From NCBI RefSeq assembly GCF_000829695.1, contig NZ_BBNN01000030.1, forward strand, positions 221,021 to 253,689: a stretch of 32,669 bases of DNA. The letters run 5' to 3'. Shown here in pieces: positions 16,263 through 23,542 of the stretch (within the stretch, counting starts at the first letter, position 1; each line of letters opens with the position of its first letter). This DNA comes from Streptomyces sp. NBRC 110035 (lineage in GTDB: Bacteria; Actinomycetota; Actinomycetes; Streptomycetales; Streptomycetaceae). A program made the translations under genes and the position numbers. A model generated the notes under the pieces. That model was not told where the DNA came from, made no database searches, and was given only the letters and a program-made list of their open reading frames with translations.

Positions 16263-16276
16263 ATGTGTGTCAACAT
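16263..16276 (+). promoter_or_regulatory. Dyad next to arsR start, candidate ArsR autoregulatory site
   Basis: ATGTGTGTCAACAT has arms ATGT/ACAT and ends 6 bp before the ATG of arsR. Its position fits autorepression. The very short distance and lack of a strong ribosome binding site allow a leaderless arsR transcript. Confidence 0.35.
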
Positions 16277-16282
16277 AGGCGT

Positions 16283-16639
16283 ATGTCGAAAATCAGGTCG
16301 TTGCCCGTGCTGGAGCCGGTTGTCGTGCCGTGCTGCCCGCCGCTGACCGAACGGCCGTTGAGCGCGGAGGAAGCCGAGCGGACGGCGAAGATGTTCAAGG
16401 CGCTCGGTGACCCTGTCCGCCTGCGCCTTTTCTCGGCTGTCGCCTCGCACGAGGGCGGAGAGGCGTGCGTCTGCGACATCTCCGACGTGGGCGTGTCTCA
16501 GCCGACGGTCTCCCATCATCTGAAGAAACTGCGGGAGGCGGGCCTGCTCACCTCGGAGCGGCGCGGGACGTGGGTCTACTACCGAGTGGAGCCCTCCGTC
16601 CTCGCGGCCATGGGCCAGTTGCTGACTGCCGCCGCCTGA
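16283..16639 (+). CDS. arsR: ArsR-family metalloid-sensing repressor (CVCD type)
   Basis: A winged-helix repressor of 118 residues. The dimeric protein leaves DNA when As(III) or Sb(III) binds its cysteines. The classical site is the CVCD motif, C62 and C64 at the start of the DNA-binding helix region, followed by SQPTVSHHLKKLREAGL (about 72-88). An additional pair C17-C18 (VVPCCPPL) near the N-terminus may complete a three-coordinate site, as in several actinobacterial ArsRs. The ATG at 16283 (MSKIRSLP) was chosen over an upstream in-frame GTG. It probably controls the neighbouring flavoprotein and MFS genes. Confidence 0.92.
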   Translation: MSKIRSLPVLEPVVVPCCPPLTERPLSAEEAERTAKMFKALGDPVRLRLFSAVASHEGGEACVCDISDVGVSQPTVSHHLKKLREAGLLTSERRGTWVYYRVEPSVLAAMGQLLTAAA

Positions 16640-16697
16640 CGCACTCAGCAGTCACCACCCTTGCAGGGAAAGGAGCCTGTGCGGTGTCAGCGGCCGC

Positions 16698-17465
16698 ATG
16701 GATGATGCTCTGATGAGCATTAATGTCTCCTGGGCCCGGGCCGAGCGGGCAAGTTTCCTGAAGCTGATCGAGCTGTACTCGCCGCCCGACTCGCCCGGCA
16801 TGACGATCTTCAGTAGCAGACTGGCCAACCGCGGCGGAGGCCGCGAGATCGTGGCGAGTGCCCAGGTCGTGGAACAGATTCCGGCCGGGCCCTGCCACGG
16901 TGGCGTACCGAGGTTCCTGACGACCGCAATGAGCCCATCAACCGCTGGTGTCAGCACCGCGAAGCGGTCCAGCGCGCCGACGCCGTCCTGCTGCGGGACG
17001 CGGAGGTTCGTGAGCGGCTCGGGGACGACGCGCCTCGGCTCAGCGCGGCGGCCATGCACCGGTGGGATGTGGGACGGGGCCCGGTCCCTGTGGCGCAGCG
17101 GGCACTTCCGTGAGGCGGTCACCGCCGCAGCCCGGAAGGTCAACGCCGAGACCCAGAACAAGGTCGGCTGCCGCGACGTGAGCGAAACCGCCCTGTTCCA
17201 GAGCGTGTTCTCCAAGGACGCGGCCAAGTCCGGTCAGCCCCGTCTTCGCCTGATGGCGGACGACAGCAGCGACACCTTCCGTAGGGTGCACCGGGGCGCG
17301 ATGTCCTTCGCCGAGGGCTGTTTCGCGGGCATCCGGAACCCCAACAGCCATGAGGACGGGCTGCCGGAGCTGCCGGAGCTGCCGGAGCACGAGGCTCTGG
17401 AGCAGCTCGCGGCCTTCGGTGTCTTGGCGCGCTGGGTGGACAGCGCAGCCGTCGACGCACCCTGA
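16698..17465 (+). pseudogene. TIGR02391-like protein with two compensating frameshifts
   Basis: The C-terminal half in this frame (GARSLWRSGHFREAVTAAA, ETQNKVG, HRGAMSFAEGCFAGIRNP and LPEHEALEQLAAF) resembles the TIGR02391/Ymh family of unknown function. The N-terminal 60 residues are also plausible in frame. The middle is not: conserved sequence (TEVPDDRNEPINRW, DAVLLRDAEVRERLGDDAP, AAAMHRW) appears one base back between about 16880 and 17066. The simplest reading is a 1-bp loss near 16878-16882 and an extra A at 17067 (GGGATGTGG for GGGTGTGG). The protein would have about 60 garbled residues. LPE is tripled by a 9-bp repeat at 17361-17387. It follows arsR on the same strand. Confidence 0.65.
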
Positions 17466-17482
17466 GCCCGGCCAGGGAGGCG

Positions 17483-18538
17483 TCAGCGCAGCAGGGCGGC
17501 GATCTCGCGGACGGCGTCCCGGGCGGGGCGGCCGACGCCGATCAGGGTGGCCGAGGCGGGTCCCGTCCAGTCGCCGTAGCCGAGGAGGTGCAGGCGAGGT
17601 TCGTCGACGGCCCGGGTGCCGTGGGTGGGGATGTGGCCGCGTTCGCCGCGCAGGCCCAGTGGGGCGAGGTGGGAGAGGGCGGGGCGAAAGCCGGTGCACC
17701 AGATGATTGCTGCGGCTTCCGCTCTGGTTCCGTCCGCCCACTCCGCACCGTTCTCGGTGAGGCGGGCGAACATCGGCTGGGCCTTGAGGAGGCCGGCATC
17801 CCGTGCGGCGCGGACCGGCGCGACGGCGACGATGTCGCCGAGTGAGGCGACGCCTCCCGTGTCGGTGCTTCCTGTGTCCAGGGCGCGGCGGCGGGCCGTG
17901 GCGGCGTCGAAGAGTGCGCGGCCGTCGATGTCGTCGGCCAGAAAGCGTGCGGGGCGTTGGGTGACCCAGGTCAGGTCGGTGTGCGGCGCGAGGTCGGCGG
18001 CGATCTGGGCTCCGGAGTTTCCCCCTCCGACCACGATGACCTGTCGGCCCGCGAACTCGTCAGGGTCGAGGTACTGCACGGTGTGGAGCTGACGGCCGGT
18101 GAAGGTCTCGCGGCCGGGTACGGCGGGAAGAAAGGGCCGCCACCATGTGCCGGTAGCCGAGACGACCGCACGGGCGGACCAGATACCCACGTCCGTCTCC
18201 ACCCGCAGCCGGTCACCGTCACGGTGTACGGCCTTCACCCGGACCGGCCGCTGGACCGGCAGGGCGTAGCGCTCCTCGTACGCGGTCAGGTACTCGACGA
18301 CATGGTGCGCGTCCGGGTACTCCGCCCTGTCCTGGGCGGGCATGAGCCAGCCCGGCAGGGAGGAGTACGCGGCCGGGGAGAACAGGCGGAGCGAGTCCCA
18401 TGCGTGCTGCCACGCGCCGCCCGGTGAGGGCTGGGCGTCGAGGATGGCGAAGTCGAGGTTCTGGCGGCGCAGGTAGTAGCCGATGGCGAGGCCCGCTTGG
18501 CCGCCGCCGATCACCACCACATCCACCGCGCGTGTCAC
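17483..18538 (-). CDS. arsO: ArsO flavin-binding monooxygenase
   Basis: The 351-residue FMO-type flavoprotein has an FAD motif GGGQAGLAIGYYL (about 10-22), a second nucleotide motif GGGNSGAQIAADL (about 171-183) and IIWCTGFRP near 290. It matches ArsO of the Streptomyces linear-plasmid ars system in context: same strand and downstream of arsR and acr3. The proposed role is support of arsenite resistance, perhaps redox conversion of an arsenical; the exact reaction is unsettled. The GTG start at 18538 has a strong GGAGGTGA 7 nt upstream. A 136-bp gap separates it from acr3, so it may have its own ribosome supply but share the transcript. Confidence 0.88.
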   Translation of the reverse strand: MTRAVDVVVIGGGQAGLAIGYYLRRQNLDFAILDAQPSPGGAWQHAWDSLRLFSPAAYSSLPGWLMPAQDRAEYPDAHHVVEYLTAYEERYALPVQRPVRVKAVHRDGDRLRVETDVGIWSARAVVSATGTWWRPFLPAVPGRETFTGRQLHTVQYLDPDEFAGRQVIVVGGGNSGAQIAADLAPHTDLTWVTQRPARFLADDIDGRALFDAATARRRALDTGSTDTGGVASLGDIVAVAPVRAARDAGLLKAQPMFARLTENGAEWADGTRAEAAAIIWCTGFRPALSHLAPLGLRGERGHIPTHGTRAVDEPRLHLLGYGDWTGPASATLIGVGRPARDAVREIAALLR

Positions 18539-18674
18539 CAGGTCACCTCCGTGGCAGCGTCGGGCGTCCCGGCTCCCGCCCCACCCCTGCGCTGCGCAGC
18601 CTCCGCCGTCGGCCGGACGGTGAGGCGGGCCGTCGGACGAACGTCGGGATGCAGGCGGGAGCCGAGGTGGCGCA

Positions 18675-19781
18675 TCAACGCTGCGTGGTGCTGGTGGTGA
18701 TCGCGGAGGGGGCGAACTTCTTGCGCCAGGCCAGGGCCACGTAGACGAGGGCGATCAGGACGGGGACCTCGATGAGCGGTCCGACGACGCCGGAGAGGGC
18801 CTGGCCGGAGGTGACGCCGAAGGTGGCGATGGCGACGGCGATGGCGAGCTCGAAGTTGTTCCCGGCGGCCGTGAAGGCGAGCGTCGTGGTGCGGTCGTAG
18901 GCCAGGCCGATGGCCTTGCCGATCAGGAAGCTGCCGAAGAACATGATCGCGAAGTACACCAGGAGCGGAAGCGCGATCCGTACGACGTCCAGCGGCTGCG
19001 AGGTGATGGTCTTCCCCTGGAGGGCGAAGAGGATGATGATCGTGAAGAGCAGGCCGTAGAGGGCCCAGGGACCGATCTTCGGCAGGAACTTCGCCTCGTA
19101 GGACTCGCGGCCCATCTTCTTCTCGCCCAGGCGGCGGGTCAGGAAGCCGGCGAGCAGGGGTACCCCGAGGAAGATGACGACGTTGAGGGCGATCTTCCAC
19201 ATCGAGATGTCGAGCGTCTCGCCTTCGCCGAGGCCGAGCCAGCCGGGCAGCAGGTCGAGGTAGAGCCACCCGAGCAGGCCGAAGGCGATGACCTGGAATA
19301 CGGAGTTGAGGGCGACGAGGACGGCTGCGGCTTCGCGGTCGCCGCAGGCGAGGTCGTTCCAGATGATGACCATGGCGATGCAGCGGGCGAGGCCCACGAT
19401 GATCAGGCCGGTGCGGTATTCCGGCAGGTCCGGCAGGAAGATCCAGGCCAGGGCGAACATGACGGCCGGGCCGATGATCCAGTTGATGACCAGCGAGGAG
19501 ACCATCAGCTTGCGGTCCCTGGTGACGACGTCGAGCTTGTCGTAGCGGACCTTGGCCAGGACCGGGTACATCATGATCAGCAGACCGACGGCGATCGGCA
19601 GAGAGATACCGCCGACTTCCACCTTCGCCAGAGCGTCGTTCAGGCCCGGGATCAGCCGACCGAGGCCGAGGCCGAGAGCCATGGCCAGAAGGATCCAGAC
19701 GGCGAGGAAGCGGTCCAGGGTGGACAGCTTCTGCACGACCGAGGATTCCTCGGCCATCGCGGGTGCTTGCGTGGGGGTCAC
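18675..19781 (-). CDS. acr3: Arsenite efflux permease Acr3
   Basis: Exports arsenite (and possibly antimonite) using the proton gradient. The 368-residue protein has ten hydrophobic segments and the family hallmarks: the conserved cysteine C134 in GLARCIAMVIIWNDLACGD (helix 4) and the Asn-Asn-Phe-Glu stretch AGNNFELAIAVAIATFG (helix 9). Length is normal for Acr3. The GTG start at 19781 overlaps the arsR stop in GTGA, so the two are translationally coupled. Streptomyces literature often calls this gene arsB although the fold is Acr3. Confidence 0.96.
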   Translation of the reverse strand: MTPTQAPAMAEESSVVQKLSTLDRFLAVWILLAMALGLGLGRLIPGLNDALAKVEVGGISLPIAVGLLIMMYPVLAKVRYDKLDVVTRDRKLMVSSLVINWIIGPAVMFALAWIFLPDLPEYRTGLIIVGLARCIAMVIIWNDLACGDREAAAVLVALNSVFQVIAFGLLGWLYLDLLPGWLGLGEGETLDISMWKIALNVVIFLGVPLLAGFLTRRLGEKKMGRESYEAKFLPKIGPWALYGLLFTIIILFALQGKTITSQPLDVVRIALPLLVYFAIMFFGSFLIGKAIGLAYDRTTTLAFTAAGNNFELAIAVAIATFGVTSGQALSGVVGPLIEVPVLIALVYVALAWRKKFAPSAITTSTTQR

Positions 19782-20086
19782 GGACAGGCCCTCTTGTTCT
19801 CTGCAGCGGTACGGGCGGACTCGGCCAGGTCGGCGAACTGGCCGGCGAGCTGGGCGATGACGTCCGGGCGGAGCTTGTAGTACGTGAAGCGCCCGCACGG
19901 TTCGGTCTCCACCACCCCGGCCTCGCGCAGGACCCTCAGGTGGTTGGAGAGGTTGGTCTGCTTCGCACCGGTCTCCTCCACCAGGTGGGTGGTGCACAGC
20001 GTCTCGCGGGCGAGCAGGGTCACGATCCGGAGCCGGAGCGGATCGCCCAGCACCCGGATCGGTTCAGTGTCGACTGACGTCATCAT
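19778..20086 (-). CDS. arsR: ArsR-family repressor, cysteine arrangement without CVC
   Basis: A 102-residue winged-helix repressor with recognition region GAKQTNLSNHLRVLREAGVV (about 40-59) and wing EPCGRFTYYKL. It lacks the CVCD motif; cysteines lie at C31 (ETLCTTH), C64 (TEPCGRF) and C101, so inducer binding must use a different site, as in Corynebacterium-type ArsR proteins. It starts the arsR-acr3-arsO operon and is divergent from arsC. Two ATG codons are adjacent (20086 and 20083); either may be used, with GAGAG about 9 nt upstream. Confidence 0.93.
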   Translation of the reverse strand: MMTSVDTEPIRVLGDPLRLRIVTLLARETLCTTHLVEETGAKQTNLSNHLRVLREAGVVETEPCGRFTYYKLRPDVIAQLAGQFADLAESARTAAENKRACP

Positions 20087-20178
20087 GGGCTGATACTCTC
20101 ACATCAGTGGCTACTGACGCCACCGGGTGCTGATGTCATGTGTGCCTGATCCAACCGGTTGACGAGAGAGACCTCCTG
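20087..20178. promoter_or_regulatory. Divergent arsR/arsC promoter with overlapping TGAT/ATCA dyads
   Basis: CTGAT-N8-ATCAG (20090-20107) and CATCAGT-N4-ACTGACG (20102-20119; six of seven arm bases pair) overlap. Further TGATG and TGAT half-sites follow at about 20131 and 20147. The array lies between two divergent starts and is the natural operator for the adjacent ArsR. A GACGAGAGAG stretch upstream of the ATG serves arsC translation. Confidence 0.55.
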
Positions 20179-20592
20179 ATGTCCGAGAAGCCCTCTGTTC
20201 TGTTCGTCTGTGTCCACAACGCCGGCCGCTCCCAGATGGCCGCCGCCTGGCTCACCCACCTCGCCGGAGACCGCGTGGAGGTCCGCTCCGCCGGGTCCAA
20301 CCCGGGTGACGCCGTGAACCCGGCCGCCGTCGAGGCGATGGCCGAGGTCGGCATCGACATCTCCGACGAGACCCCGAAGATCCTCACGGTCGACGCGGTC
20401 AAGGAGTCGGACGTCTGCATCACCATGGGCTGCGGCGACACCTGCCCCGTCTTCCCCGGCAAGCGCTACCTCGACTGGAAGCTGGAGGACCCGGCCGGCC
20501 AGGGCGTGGCAGCGGTCCGCCCGATCCGCGACGAGATCAAGGTCATGGTCGAGGGCCTGATCAAGGAGATCGCGCCGGAGACGTCCAAGTGA
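20179..20592 (+). CDS. arsC: Arsenate reductase ArsC (LMW-phosphatase fold, thioredoxin-coupled)
   Basis: Reduces arsenate to arsenite for export by Acr3. The 137-residue protein carries the P-loop CVHNAGRS with nucleophile C11 at the N-terminus, and C80, C85 and C89 in DVCITMGCGDTCP, so a Cys relay and a C-terminal disulfide are available as in the S. aureus enzyme (C10, C82, C89). RYLDWKLEDP follows, typical of the family. The ATG at 20179 gives the P-loop its expected distance from the N-terminus. Its stop overlaps the arsT start (GTGA), tying the reductase to its reductant system. Confidence 0.96.
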   Translation: MSEKPSVLFVCVHNAGRSQMAAAWLTHLAGDRVEVRSAGSNPGDAVNPAAVEAMAEVGIDISDETPKILTVDAVKESDVCITMGCGDTCPVFPGKRYLDWKLEDPAGQGVAAVRPIRDEIKVMVEGLIKEIAPETSK

Positions 20593-21578
20593 GCGCCGAC
20601 ACGGACGTCCGGAACGTCATCGTCATCGGCTCCGGCCCCGCCGGGTACACCGCCGCCCTCTACACGGCGCGCGCTGACCTCAAGCCGCTGGTCTTCGAAG
20701 GCTCGGTGACCGCGGGCGGCGCGCTCATGAACACCACGGAGGTGGAGAACTTCCCCGGCTTCCCCGAGGGCATCGTCGGCCCGGACCTCATGGACAACAT
20801 GCGGGCCCAGGCGACACGCTTCGGCGCCGAGCTGGTCCCCGACGACATCGTCGCCGTCGACCTCACGGGTGACATCAAGACGGTCACCGACAGCAGCGGA
20901 GCGGTCCACCGGGCCCGCGCCGTGATCGTGACCACCGGATCGCAGCACCGCAAGCTGAACCTGGAGCGCGAGGACGAACTGTCGGGCCGCGGGGTCTCCT
21001 ACTGCGCGACCTGCGACGGCTTCTTCTTCCGCGACCGCGACATCGTGGTCGTCGGCGGCGGCGACACCGCGATGGAAGAGGCTACTTTCCTCACCCGGTT
21101 CGCCCGCTCCGTCACGGTCGTCCACCGCCGGCGCACGCTGCGGGCCTCCCAGGTCATGCAGAGCCGCGCGTTCGCCGACGACAAGATCTCCTTCGCCTTC
21201 GACAGCGAGATCGCCGAGATCAAGGAGGAGAACGGCGCACTGTCCGGCCTCGTCCTGCGCGACACGTTCAGCGGACGGACGCGCGACCTCGATGCCACCG
21301 GCCTGTTCATCGCGATCGGCCACGACCCCCGCACGGAACTCTTCACCGGTCAGCTGGACCTGGACGACGAGGGATACCTGCGGGTCGAGGCCCCCTCGGC
21401 CCGCACGAACATCCCCGGTGTGTTCGGTGCGGGAGACGTGGTCGACCACACCTACCGCCAGGCGATCACCGCCGCGGGCTCCGGCTGCGCGGCAGCCCTG
21501 GACGCCGAGCGCTACCTCGCGGCCCTCACCGACGCCAAAGCGGTCGCGGAGCCCGAAATGACGCCGGCGGCCGTCTGA
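20589..21578 (+). CDS. arsT: Thioredoxin reductase-like protein ArsT
   Basis: The 329-residue flavoprotein has an FAD motif GSGPAGYTAAL (14-24), the redox-active CATC disulfide at C139 and C142 (SYCATCDGFFF), an NADPH motif GGGDTAMEEA (156-165) and a C-terminal FAD motif GVFGAGDVVD. These are all features of low-molecular-weight thioredoxin reductase. It presumably regenerates the thioredoxin used by ArsC. Coupled translation with arsC (GTGA overlap) and the divergent arsR-acr3-arsO operon reproduce the Streptomyces arsRBOCT layout. A housekeeping trxB is expected elsewhere in the genome. Confidence 0.95.
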   Translation: MSADTDVRNVIVIGSGPAGYTAALYTARADLKPLVFEGSVTAGGALMNTTEVENFPGFPEGIVGPDLMDNMRAQATRFGAELVPDDIVAVDLTGDIKTVTDSSGAVHRARAVIVTTGSQHRKLNLEREDELSGRGVSYCATCDGFFFRDRDIVVVGGGDTAMEEATFLTRFARSVTVVHRRRTLRASQVMQSRAFADDKISFAFDSEIAEIKEENGALSGLVLRDTFSGRTRDLDATGLFIAIGHDPRTELFTGQLDLDDEGYLRVEAPSARTNIPGVFGAGDVVDHTYRQAITAAGSGCAAALDAERYLAALTDAKAVAEPEMTPAAV

Positions 21579-21837
21579 GCCTCTCGGCGGAACGAGCCCG
21601 ACCGCGATCCTCGGGGGGAGCCTCCCGCGCGGTGATGAAGCGCGCGATGCTGACCTCATGCCGCGTCCTGCCGAGTCGAGGCGCCGGGCGGGGCCTTCCT
21701 CGCGGCGCGTGCATGTCACGCGCAGGCCATCCATCCAGTCGCGCTCCGTCAGCTGATGTTCTCCGCTGCGTTGCCTCCACGGCGTTCACATCGGCAAGCA
21801 TCTATCCGGCTGGCCGGCCATCTGGAAGGAAACACTG
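21579..21837 (+). other. Gap before the pstS pseudogene, PHO-box-like unit
   Basis: No gene is supported here. GTTCACATCGG (21784-21794) matches the 11-nt PHO-box unit and lies about 45 bp upstream of the old pstS start, with weaker GTT-starting units upstream that are not in exact 11-nt phase. It may be a decayed PhoP site. Confidence 0.35.
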
Positions 21838-21921
21838 GTGCATCATCGACGGCCGAACAGACACCTTCCGCTGAAAGGCGCCGTGGCCATAGCAGCCGGC
21901 ACCTTGCTCCTTTCGGCCTGA

Positions 21922-21954
21922 GGAAGGGGCGGCGGAGGTGAAGCCGCCCCTTCC
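21922..21954 (+). other. Perfect 12-bp hairpin directly after the in-frame TGA
   Basis: GGAAGGGGCGGC pairs perfectly with 21943-21954 around the loop GGAGGTGAA. It begins at the first base after the TGA that replaces the lipobox cysteine codon. It may act as a terminator or attenuator after the 27-codon leader ORF. It superficially resembles the position of a bacterial selenocysteine element. Confidence 0.6.
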
Positions 21955-22287
21955 CCCTCACGGCCGAGCCACATCACCTGCGCCGAGGAGGGCAAGGTGG
22001 CCGGCCCGGGGTCGACCGCCCAGCAGAACGCGATGAAGCATTGGCTCCAGGGGTACCAGAGAACTTGCCCTGGGGTGCAGCTGCGCTACAGCCCCATCGG
22101 TTCCGGCGGAGGGGTGGCCCAGTTCCTGCGCGGAGCCACGCATTTCGGCGGCAGCGACACCCCGCTGTCGGAAGACGACGTCGAGTTCTCCCGCCGCACG
22201 TGCCCCGGGAGCAGGGCGATCGACCTACCGATGGTCGGAGGCCCCGTCGCCATCGGCTACAACGTCGACGGCCTGGACAGCCTCGTC

Positions 22288-22311
22288 ATCGACGCATCGA
22301 CGCATCGACGC
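22288..22311 (+). repeat. Three 8-bp repeats causing the pstS frameshift
   Basis: ATCGACGC occurs three times in tandem. Two copies would restore VIDASTLARIFD in one frame, so a single-unit expansion by strand slippage explains the frameshift. Confidence 0.92.
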
Positions 22312-23019
22312 TCGCTCGGATCTTCGACTCACGGATCACGATGTGGAACGACCCCGAAATCCAGCGCCTCAACCCCGGCGCACGGCTGCCCGAGACCGAG
22401 ATCAGCGCCGTACACCGCTCCGACAACTCGGGCACCACACAGAACTTCAACGCCTACCTGGCGGACGCGGCACCGGAGGAGTGGCCGTACGAAGAGGTGA
22501 AGGCATGGCAGGCCAGGGGCGGCCATGCAGCACCCGGTTCCGACGGAGTCGTCTCGACGGTGAGCAGCCAGAACGGCTCGATCGGCTACTTCGAGCTGTC
22601 CTTCGCCAAGGCCAAGGACGTACCCACCGTGAAGCTGGACACGGGCGCCCCCGAACCGGTCGCGGTCTCCGCGCAGAGCGCGTCAGCCGGCATCGCCGCC
22701 GCCAAGGTCGCCGGCAGCGGCCAGGACCTGACGCTGGAGTTCGACTACCGCACCAGGGCCCCCGGCGCGTATCCGATCGTGCTGGTCACCTACGAAATCG
22801 TCTGCGCCGACGGCACCCCGGCCGACGTGCTGCCCGCGCTGAAGTCCTTCCTGACCTACACCGCGAGTGAGGAGGTTCAGGCGGGGTTGGCACGCATCCA
22901 CTACGCCCCGCTGCCGGAGAAGGTGGCCTCGCGGGTGCGGCATGTGGTGAGCACGCTGTCCTGATGCGCGGCGAGCCGTAAGGGAGCCGACGCTGCGACG
23001 CGGCCGGGGCGGGTGACTG

Positions 23020-23391
23020 TCAGCCGGTCGTCGGCTCCAGGATGGCCCGGATCCGACGAAGCCCTTCGGGGTCGACGGAGAACCAGGCCCACGTTCCGCG
23101 CCGCTCCCGCGTGAGGATCCCGGCGTCCGTCATGATCTTCAGATGGTGGCTCACCGTGGGCTGGCGCAGACCGAGGCAGTCGGTCAGGTCGCACACGCAC
23201 GCCTCGCGGGCGGGAGAGCGTTCGATCAGGCGCAGTATCTGCAGCCGTGTGGGGTCGGCGATGGCCTTGAGGGCCCCTGCCATGCGCTCGGCCTCTTCGC
23301 GGTCGATGAGCAGGCAGGACAGCTGTGACACGCATGTGGCCGGTTCATCGTCCACGACCGTCTTCATCGCCTCGTAGGCAGTGATGGACAT
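23020..23391 (-). CDS. arsR: ArsR-family metalloid-sensing repressor (CVCD type)
   Basis: A 123-residue winged-helix repressor with the As(III)-binding CVCDL motif (C65, C67) followed by the recognition region LRQPTVSHHLKIMTDAGIL (about 75-93) and wing RERRGTWAWF. Extra cysteines C20 and C26 in the N-terminal arm could join the metal site. It is divergent from the second arsenate reductase and presumably controls it. The ATG at 23391 lies next to a GTGAATAG stretch; no strong ribosome binding site is seen. Confidence 0.92.
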   Translation of the reverse strand: MSITAYEAMKTVVDDEPATCVSQLSCLLIDREEAERMAGALKAIADPTRLQILRLIERSPAREACVCDLTDCLGLRQPTVSHHLKIMTDAGILTRERRGTWAWFSVDPEGLRRIRAILEPTTG

Positions 23392-23542
23392 CTATTCACC
23401 ATATGGGCCCGAGGGCCACTCCCAGGGCACCTGAGGCGGTTGCCACTTTGAATTCACTTATCGTTCACTCTCGTCCACATCGATCCACTCAGATATAGAT
23501 GGGTACCTATAGTTGGAGGTCGGCTTCGGGAGGGGCGCAATC
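23392..23542. promoter_or_regulatory. Divergent arsR/arsC promoter with candidate operators
   Basis: This AT-enriched 151-bp region carries TATAG-N8-CTATA (23494-23511), a TGAATTCA palindrome near 23449-23456, and the heptamer ATAGATG on the - strand at 23389-23395 and on the + strand at 23495-23501. The shared heptamer beside both starts suggests one repressor controls both directions. Confidence 0.45.

Larger units (their letters stand above)
21838..22964 (+). pseudogene. pstS: Broken phosphate-binding protein gene pstS
   Basis: The GTG at 21838 has GGAAGGA 8 nt upstream and begins a lipoprotein signal peptide, MHHRRPNRHLPLKGAVAIAA, ending GTLLLSA. The next codon, where the lipobox Cys should be, is TGA (21919-21921). 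The same frame then continues as a PstS: ITCAEEGKVAGPGSTAQQNA, IGSGGGVAQF, FGGSDTPLS. After VIDAST it is thrown out of frame by an extra 8-bp repeat unit and resumes as LARIFDSRITMWNDPEI, SDNSGTTQNF and GSIGYFELSFAK to the end. Together about 370 residues, the normal PstS size. It is a different PstS type from the intact copy at 28318-29292. Both lesions argue it is dead. Confidence 0.88.

Noticed and set aside
21919..21954. Selenocysteine insertion at the TGA of pstS
   Set aside because: Position after UGA is suggestive, but the stem lacks a recognisable bacterial SECIS shape, a lipobox needs Cys, and a second frameshift downstream shows the gene is broken.
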